From Bacteroidota bacterium (GTDB lineage: Bacteria > Bacteroidota > Bacteroidia > Chitinophagales > Chitinophagaceae), in the NCBI GenBank assembly GCA_023433755.1, contig JAEYUA010000074.1:1-10154 (forward strand): a stretch of 10,154 nucleotides of DNA, written 5' to 3'. The position numbers and the translations under genes were made by a program. Every line of letters begins with the position of its first letter. Within the stretch, counting starts at the first letter, position 1. The notes under the pieces are model-generated. The model was not told the DNA's origin. It was given only the letters and a program-made list of their open reading frames with translations, and did not search any database. Below, piece by piece: positions 5,517-10,154 of the stretch.

Positions 5517-6371
5517 ATGCGAAAAAATAAGTACCCCAAATTAACGGCGGGCCTGAAAATCACAGCCGCTTCCCTGGTTATCATGATTGCCGCATCGGTA
5601 ATGGTAGCTTTCAAGGCAAAATCACTTTATTCTGATATCTGGCAGCAACTGGGTGTCAGTAAAAGTAAAGGAGAGGAAAATATCAAATCAAGTTTCCTCA
5701 ATGGCTATTTCCATTATTATGGAGCGGAAAAAGCAAAACATATCATCAGCGGCAACCGTGCTGCCATAGCAAGGGACCTGATGGAATATGCCAAACAGCA
5801 GGTAAACAGTCCGTCCTTTAAAAAAGAATACGACCAGATGCGCGCAAATGCAAAACCCGAAGCTCCTGAAGAACAATTGATCTCCAAAGAAGAAATGAGG
5901 AAAAAATCAATAGCTGAAATTGAAAAGTCCATTACGGAACTCGAAAAATCAATTAAAATCTCACCTGATATGGCTAAAGCGCTTCAACCCGTTTTGGATA
6001 TGCAGAAACTCACTCTGAAAGATTACAAGGACCCAAAAAGCCAGACCATAGACCTTTTATATTCCGGAGAAGTATACCAGCATGAGAGCAGGATCCGCAG
6101 CTTTGAAGAGAGGCTTGCAGATTGGGAAAAGGATTACCCTGCCGACTACAGGATCATGATCAGGGAGCGCCTGGAACATTTTATCAAACTGGCTAAAACT
6201 GTTGATTTTAATGCTGAACTCAAAACGGTGCGTGACAAGAAAAAATTTGTGAACAGCAATTATGAAGGCAAATCAAGCGAATGGAAGCAAATCTACCGCG
6301 CCGGTAAAGAAGTTATCCAGCCTGCTATCAGTTTTGCAGAACAGTGGGTGAAAGAATTGAAAACGATTTAA
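5517..6371 (+). CDS. Unrecognised exported or membrane-anchored helical protein
   Basis: The 284-residue protein starts at the ATG at 5517; the frame is open to a TTG at 5499, which would overlap the likely -7 box. A basic N-terminus (MRKNKYPKLTAGLK) precedes a single hydrophobic stretch at about residues 15-33 that is either a signal peptide or an anchor. The rest is highly charged and probably helical, with many K and E residues. Around residues 120-150 a lysine/glutamate-rich stretch (EMRKKSIAEIEKSITELEKS) looks like a short coiled coil. The first part of the mature region contains NGYFHYYGAEKAKHIISGNR, with no family I can name. No catalytic motif or cysteine pair is apparent. It is a lone gene with its own probable promoter and terminator. 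Likely conserved only within related Bacteroidota, but this is a guess. Confidence 0.8.
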   Translation: MRKNKYPKLTAGLKITAASLVIMIAASVMVAFKAKSLYSDIWQQLGVSKSKGEENIKSSFLNGYFHYYGAEKAKHIISGNRAAIARDLMEYAKQQVNSPSFKKEYDQMRANAKPEAPEEQLISKEEMRKKSIAEIEKSITELEKSIKISPDMAKALQPVLDMQKLTLKDYKDPKSQTIDLLYSGEVYQHESRIRSFEERLADWEKDYPADYRIMIRERLEHFIKLAKTVDFNAELKTVRDKKKFVNSNYEGKSSEWKQIYRAGKEVIQPAISFAEQWVKELKTI

Positions 6372-6403
6372 TGTTGAAAACGATCCTTCCCTTCTGAACT
6401 AAA

Positions 6404-6425
6404 AGCGGCTCCGGCTGCTTTTTTT
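6404..6425 (+). terminator. Rho-independent terminator of the 5517 gene
   Basis: AGCGGC (6404-6409) and GCTGCT (6414-6419) pair with one G-T around a TCCG loop, followed by seven Ts to 6425. Flanking A and T bases can lengthen the stem. Confidence 0.85.
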
Positions 6426-6433
6426 AATTAGAA

Positions 6434-6457
6434 AACCTCCTGTAGACACAGGAGGTT
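6434..6457 (-). terminator. Probable terminator of the DUF1328 gene
   Basis: A perfect 10-bp stem, AACCTCCTGT and ACAGGAGGTT, closes on a four-base loop. On the minus strand it is followed by TTTTCTAATT, a modest T-rich tail. It sits about 120 bp past the small gene's stop and next to the plus-strand terminator, so together they insulate two convergent genes. Confidence 0.6.
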
Positions 6458-6577
6458 CCATTACCAAAACGTAATATTTGCTTGTGAATAATTAGCACAA
6501 TATCATCAGTTTGCCTTGTTCAGGCAATAGTATTAGTACCTGCTATTAATCACAAAATATGATGGTATTCACACGGC

Positions 6578-6745
6578 TTAAATATCCGTGCTTCTTCTTC
6601 CGAAAAGTAAGCTCAGTACAAAAAGTACCAGGAAGATAAAGAACAACACTTTAGCAATTCCTGCTGCTCCTGCTGCTATACCACCAAAACCAAAAATGGC
6701 TGCAATAATGGCTACTATTAAGAAAATGACTGTCCAGCGTAACAT
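6578..6745 (-). CDS. DUF1328 (YtjA-like) small membrane protein
   Basis: This 55-residue protein runs from the ATG at 6745 to TAA at 6578. It opens with MLRWTVIFLIVAIIAAIFGF, continues through a glycine/alanine-rich turn (GGIAAGAAGIAK), then a second hydrophobic helix (VLFFIFLVLFVLSLLFG) and a short basic tail (RRSTDI). The order of MLRW start, GFGGIAAGAA turn and LFGRR end matches the DUF1328/UPF0391 family as I know it; these are 50-60-residue, two-helix inner-membrane proteins of unknown biochemical function, often listed among envelope or stress-associated genes. Length is normal for the family. The start is preceded by an A-rich tract rather than a Shine-Dalgarno site. It is a single gene between the 5517 gene and the lipoprotein gene. 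Confidence 0.9.
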   Translation of the reverse strand: MLRWTVIFLIVAIIAAIFGFGGIAAGAAGIAKVLFFIFLVLFVLSLLFGRRSTDI

Positions 6746-6907
6746 ATGCTTTAGTTTTAAGTGAATAATGATGATATAAAGACATAAAGCATGCCAGCCG
6801 GATTTCTACCACCCCAAACCTGATAGTCAAAGCTGGAAAAAGGCAGAAATCACCCAATACTGTAGAAAAATTGATGCAGTTGTTTAGGCTGATAGACTTA
6901 ACAGGCC

Positions 6908-6939
6908 AAAAAAAATCCTGTTCAGACTGCTGAACAGGA
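6908..6939 (-). terminator. Strong terminator of the receptor/lipoprotein unit
   Basis: On the minus strand TCCTGTTCAG and CTGAACAGGA form a perfect 10-bp stem with a CAGT loop, followed by eight Ts. It is 36 bp past the lipoprotein stop codon at 6976. Confidence 0.93.
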
Positions 6940-6945
6940 CACTCT

Positions 6946-6975
6946 CTTTCTGTTTCTGTTTCTGTTTCTCTTTCT
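6946..6975. repeat. Hexamer microsatellite (5 units) between stop codon and terminator
   Basis: On the minus strand the stop codon is followed at once by AGAAAG, three AGAAAC and another AGAAAG. The 6-bp period differs from the 7-bp arrays elsewhere. Length changes here would alter only the 3' untranslated region. Confidence 0.8.
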
Positions 6976-7683
6976 CTAAATGGGTTTCACCTGCCCAGAT
7001 CCGGATATGGTCGTACTAATAAGTGGATTGCCTTTATAATATACATCCCCACTTCCCGAGATTTTTACTTTCAGGCTTTCTGTTGCATGAAGGCGTATGT
7101 TTCCTGACCCGCTGGTATTGGTAACAGCCTTGTTCGCCACCACGTTGGCAAAATCTATATCGCCGCTTCCACTGATCTTCAAATCAAGCTCATTGGCTGA
7201 ACCGGAGTTGATCTTCATCTCACCTGATCCACTAATATTAGCCTTGATGTTTCCTGTTACCAGGTCGGTGATGTTGATGCTTCCTGATCCGCTTATATCC
7301 ATATCCATCAAGGCAGATTGTGAAATGTTGGTGGCAGTAATATTACCAGATCCGCTCACCCTGAGAAAATTCAGGCTGGGCGCATGCACCACAACCATTA
7401 CCGGCTCATGTGATTTAATATTCACGTTATTCTTGTATTTCACTACCAGCCTGTTGTTGAATACATAGGTTTCAATCACGTCGAGGATGTTTTGTTGGGC
7501 CGTTATCTCTACTTTAAATTGCGGTGCCTGTGTAAAATATACATCGGCTGAAGACCTGAGGTCTACCCCGGAAAAACCTGTGATCTGCCTGGTTTCATTC
7601 ACTACGGGCCCTTCCCCTGTAATTTTTTTACAGGCCGTAAACATCAGGGTCATTGCCACTAAGGCTAAACTTAATTGTTTCAT
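6976..7683 (-). CDS. Head-GIN domain (DUF2807) lipoprotein
   Basis: This 235-residue protein belongs to the putative auto-transporter adhesin head-GIN family (PF10988), common in Bacteroidota and of poorly defined function. I choose the ATG at 7683 because it begins a lipoprotein signal (MKQLSLALVAMTLMFTAC) with acylated Cys at residue 18; an upstream in-frame start at 7764 would bury this signal. The mature part has seven SGSG turns roughly 15-22 residues apart (VSGSGN, then ISGSGS/E/D, TSGSGN, ISGSGD, ISGSGQ). These are the expected corners of a right-handed beta-helix. Residues after the Cys are KK, without an obvious acidic surface-export signal, so periplasmic or surface orientation is undecided. 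It follows the TonB-dependent receptor by 115 bp with no clear promoter between, suggesting co-transcription. Confidence 0.93.
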   Translation of the reverse strand: MKQLSLALVAMTLMFTACKKITGEGPVVNETRQITGFSGVDLRSSADVYFTQAPQFKVEITAQQNILDVIETYVFNNRLVVKYKNNVNIKSHEPVMVVVHAPSLNFLRVSGSGNITATNISQSALMDMDISGSGSINITDLVTGNIKANISGSGEMKINSGSANELDLKISGSGDIDFANVVANKAVTNTSGSGNIRLHATESLKVKISGSGDVYYKGNPLISTTISGSGQVKPI

Positions 7684-7798
7684 CTTTTGAAATTTTGAAA
7701 TGATCAATAAATACACTGCGCCTTTTACAAATTTCTGATCCGGACGCTGACGGATGATGTTCATATGGTATGAATTGCAATAATTGGTTAACGGGTTG

Positions 7799-10154
7799 TC
7801 AGAACTCCACCTTATAATTAAGCACCGGTATCAATCCTACCTGGTAGGTAGTAACAATCTCATTTTTTTCACTGTCGAACCACTGGCCGTAAACATTCAA
7901 GCGGTTACTCACATTTTGTATGTCTAACGACAACGTGCTGGTAAGATGTTTTCGGTTCCAGCGCAGGCTCAGGCGAAGGTCGGTACGGAAATAAGATTTA
8001 TTCTGCAGCGTGAAGGCCTTATCATCATTATAAACAGGCCTGCCTGCCTGGATGGATTTCTCCAGGTCAACAGGCGTTGTGCGCAGGCCACCTGCGTAAA
8101 TTGTTTTTATATTGATACCAAAGGTCCTCAGCTTATCGGATGACAGGAATTCCTTTCCGGCGATGAGCGTAGCGGTATAGTTTCCATTGAACCTGGTATC
8201 ACGCTCCACTCCATCTAGCGCTGTGTACTTCGACTGGTAAATAGAAGTGCTGGCCGTATAGTACAATCCTTTATCCAGGTATTTTTCCAATGAAAGCTCC
8301 ACACCATAGTTTCTTCCCTTTCCTTTATTTACAAGTGCCTCTGTTATATAATCGTTCTCTATGTTGAGCACGGAAAAACTGCTGCTGTCATAAATACTCA
8401 CTGGCACATTATGGAGACGCTGGTAATAAACTTCAGCTTTCAAAGCCAGGCCCTTGGCCAGTACATGCTGCCAGGAGAAGATATAATGATCAGACCTTGT
8501 GAAACCCAGATTCCTGTTGGGACTATATACCTGCCCTGCATCCTTAATAGCCCGCGCAAAATAAATTCCGAGCGCCTGTACCTGGCTGTGCTGCCCGTAA
8601 CCTATTGCGAGGCTGTTCTTTCTTCCAGCCTGCCACTTCACTGAAAACCGCGGTTCAACCGACCTAGTATTATTGTACAATAACTGCAGGTAATGCCCGC
8701 CTGCGTTGATGGTCAACTGGTCAGTGGGCCTGAACTGCCATTGCGCAAAAGCCTGCAAGATCTGTGTCCGGTTTTTATGATCAATCTCCACTTCAAGTGG
8801 TTTGTGATCGTTTTCGCGGCTTTGCCTGAAATAGTCAAAAGAAATATGAGTGGCGATTACACCTCCTTTCAATACTGTTCTTTTGGAAAACCTGTGGTGT
8901 ACGGTTGATGTAAGCGTAAGCCTGGATGTGCGGTAGTATTCATTATGATCTGTTCGCAGGTTGTAGTCATCTTCCAGGAATCGGTAATCCTCCCGGATCT
9001 TGTTGTAAGAAAGTGCAAGAGCTGAACGGATGCTGGTTGCATTGCCAATGGGAATATGGTGGGTGATGCCGGTAGCCCCGGTATTAGAGACAAATCCTCC
9101 TTTGAAACGGTCTGACCTGCTCTCCCATTTGAGAGAATCCATTTTAGGATTTTGATACTGGTCGCTCAATCCGCCGAATCCAAACCAGGTAAAATTTCCT
9201 TTACGTTTGGTAGGAAGATGAATGTTGAAGGACAGGTCCTGGAAATTGGTTGCGCCACCTTCCATAGGCACACCAATCTTGTTGAGAAGTTCGAGTGTGC
9301 TGTACCGGTAGTTCACCAGGTAGGAACCTCCATACAAGGGAAGCAGGGGACCTTCAGCCGCTGCATTCAATCCCAGTAGTCCTGCCTGGAGGGTGAACTC
9401 CCTTTTTTCATTATTGCCCTTACGCAACTTCAGGTCAAAGACCCCGCTCAAGGCATTGCCATACTCTGCCGCAAATGCGCCAGTTACAAAATCAGAATTG
9501 GACAACAACTGTGCACTCAGGATGGAAATGCCTCCCCCGCTGCTGCCTGCTGAACTGAAATGGTTAGGATTGGGAATATCAACCCCTTCCATCCGCCATA
9601 ATAATCCTGTGGGTGCATTGCCCCTGATAACAATATTATTATTACCGTCATCCGCTGTAACAACGCCCGGAAAGGCTGTTGCCATTCTTGAGGGATCGTT
9701 TACTGCCGCCGCATAACGCTGTGTTTCCTCAACAGTGAAGGCACGGGCGCTTACCGCGCTCATTTCATTTAGGGGACGGTTCTTTTTACTGCCGGTTTTG
9801 ATGACTACCGCGTCTTCCGTCTTTACTTTTTGTTCAAGACTGATGTTCAGCACAAGTTCTTTTCCTGAATTAAGCTGGACCTGGTCCAATACGATTTCTT
9901 TATAACCGATGGCAGATATCACAAGGTGTTTGCTGCCAATGGGCAGTTGGGTGAAACGGAAAATTCCTTTTGCATCGGTTACTACCGATTTCTGGTCGGT
10001 GATGATGGTAACAGTGGCGCCTTCAACAGGTGTCTGCAGCACCTGGTCAACTACAATACCACGTAAATGCTGGGAAGGGAGATCAGATTGTGCGAAGACG
10101 GTTGTACAAAAAATAAGATAAGCAGGGTGAATAAAGAACGGATCGATGTATTGT
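7799..10154 (-). CDS. TonB-dependent receptor with CarboxypepD_reg-like domain (start beyond right edge)
   Basis: An outer-membrane active transporter, energised by TonB. The frame is open from TGA at 7799 to the right edge (784 residues), with no ATG in the last 110 bases; the visible N-terminus (HPAYLIFCTTVFAQ) is the end of a signal peptide, so only a few residues are missing. A start at the internal GTG at 10042 would delete the signal and is wrong. Order: carboxypeptidase-regulatory-like beta-sandwich (LRGIVVD to about ISLEQ), a short linker containing a possible TonB box (DAVVIKTG), a plug domain (NNNIVIRGNAPTG, MEGVDIPNPNHF, GAFAAEYGNALSG), then a beta-barrel ending in an aromatic residue (LNYKVEF). 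It is short for a SusC-type protein, and no SusD partner follows, so I do not call it a glycan importer. Substrate unknown. Confidence 0.95.
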   Translation of the reverse strand, partial: QYIDPFFIHPAYLIFCTTVFAQSDLPSQHLRGIVVDQVLQTPVEGATVTIITDQKSVVTDAKGIFRFTQLPIGSKHLVISAIGYKEIVLDQVQLNSGKELVLNISLEQKVKTEDAVVIKTGSKKNRPLNEMSAVSARAFTVEETQRYAAAVNDPSRMATAFPGVVTADDGNNNIVIRGNAPTGLLWRMEGVDIPNPNHFSSAGSSGGGISILSAQLLSNSDFVTGAFAAEYGNALSGVFDLKLRKGNNEKREFTLQAGLLGLNAAAEGPLLPLYGGSYLVNYRYSTLELLNKIGVPMEGGATNFQDLSFNIHLPTKRKGNFTWFGFGGLSDQYQNPKMDSLKWESRSDRFKGGFVSNTGATGITHHIPIGNATSIRSALALSYNKIREDYRFLEDDYNLRTDHNEYYRTSRLTLTSTVHHRFSKRTVLKGGVIATHISFDYFRQSRENDHKPLEVEIDHKNRTQILQAFAQWQFRPTDQLTINAGGHYLQLLYNNTRSVEPRFSVKWQAGRKNSLAIGYGQHSQVQALGIYFARAIKDAGQVYSPNRNLGFTRSDHYIFSWQHVLAKGLALKAEVYYQRLHNVPVSIYDSSSFSVLNIENDYITEALVNKGKGRNYGVELSLEKYLDKGLYYTASTSIYQSKYTALDGVERDTRFNGNYTATLIAGKEFLSSDKLRTFGINIKTIYAGGLRTTPVDLEKSIQAGRPVYNDDKAFTLQNKSYFRTDLRLSLRWNRKHLTSTLSLDIQNVSNRLNVYGQWFDSEKNEIVTTYQVGLIPVLNYKVEF

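Noticed and set aside
5454..5543. A 29-codon ORF upstream of and overlapping the 5517 gene
   Set aside because: It spans the probable promoter and reads out of frame into a real gene; nothing supports translation.
7097..7468. Plus-strand ORF of 123 codons
   Set aside because: It is antisense to the head-GIN gene; its apparent DPL repeats are the reverse reading of the SGSG-encoding repeats.
9393..9716. Plus-strand ORF of 107 codons, and other plus-strand ORFs over 7946-10121
   Set aside because: All are shadows of the TonB-dependent receptor, whose plug and barrel motifs fix the coding frame.
7799..10154. SusC-type receptor of a polysaccharide-utilisation locus
   Set aside because: No SusD homologue or glycoside hydrolase with a catabolic role is adjacent, and the receptor is shorter than typical SusC proteins.

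Overview
The window looks like a chromosomal segment from a member of the Bacteroidota, most likely a Chitinophagaceae-type soil or freshwater organism. Four things point there. First, there is a TonB-dependent receptor with an N-terminal carboxypeptidase-regulatory-like domain, followed by a head-GIN (DUF2807) lipoprotein. Second, TAnnTTTG promoter elements, the Bacteroidota -7 consensus, lie just upstream of genes. Third, Shine-Dalgarno sequences are largely absent. Fourth, the intergenic regions are rich in 7-bp periodic repeats. The taxonomic call is inference; no rRNA or marker gene is present.

Layout. Positions 1-1167 (minus) hold the N-terminal 389 codons of an unrecognised secreted protein that runs off the left edge. 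It is divergent from a two-component pair on the plus strand: an OmpR/PhoB-type response regulator (1388-2071) and a two-TM sensor histidine kinase (2194-3243). A 579-bp gap (3244-3822) separates the kinase from a convergent MltD-like lytic transglycosylase (3823-4701, minus). That gap is almost filled by two diverged copies of a ~225-bp non-coding element with inverted-repeat ends. An 815-bp gap (4702-5516) follows, with the probable transglycosylase promoter, two heptad arrays, a long-loop inverted repeat and a short relative of the 225-bp element. An unrecognised exported or membrane-anchored protein comes next (5517-6371, plus), then a 55-aa DUF1328 membrane protein (6578-6745, minus). The right end holds the head-GIN lipoprotein (6976-7683, minus) and a nearly complete TonB-dependent receptor (7799-10154, minus), whose start lies just beyond the right edge.

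How the genes relate. The regulator and kinase form a probable signalling pair with an unknown signal. The transglycosylase, DUF1328 protein, receptor and head-GIN lipoprotein are all cell-envelope functions. Receptor and lipoprotein are probably co-transcribed and end at a strong intrinsic terminator (6908-6939). No polysaccharide-utilisation locus, defence system, CRISPR array, tRNA, rRNA, integrase or transposase was seen.

The most unusual content is non-coding. At least six intergenic arrays are built from 7-bp units that all fit a loose (A/G)G(C/T)(C/T)NNN pattern despite different sequences. One array begins on the last base of the regulator stop codon and another ends one base before the kinase start codon. 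Similar heptads adjoin the ends of the inverted-repeat elements, so the two repeat classes look structurally linked.
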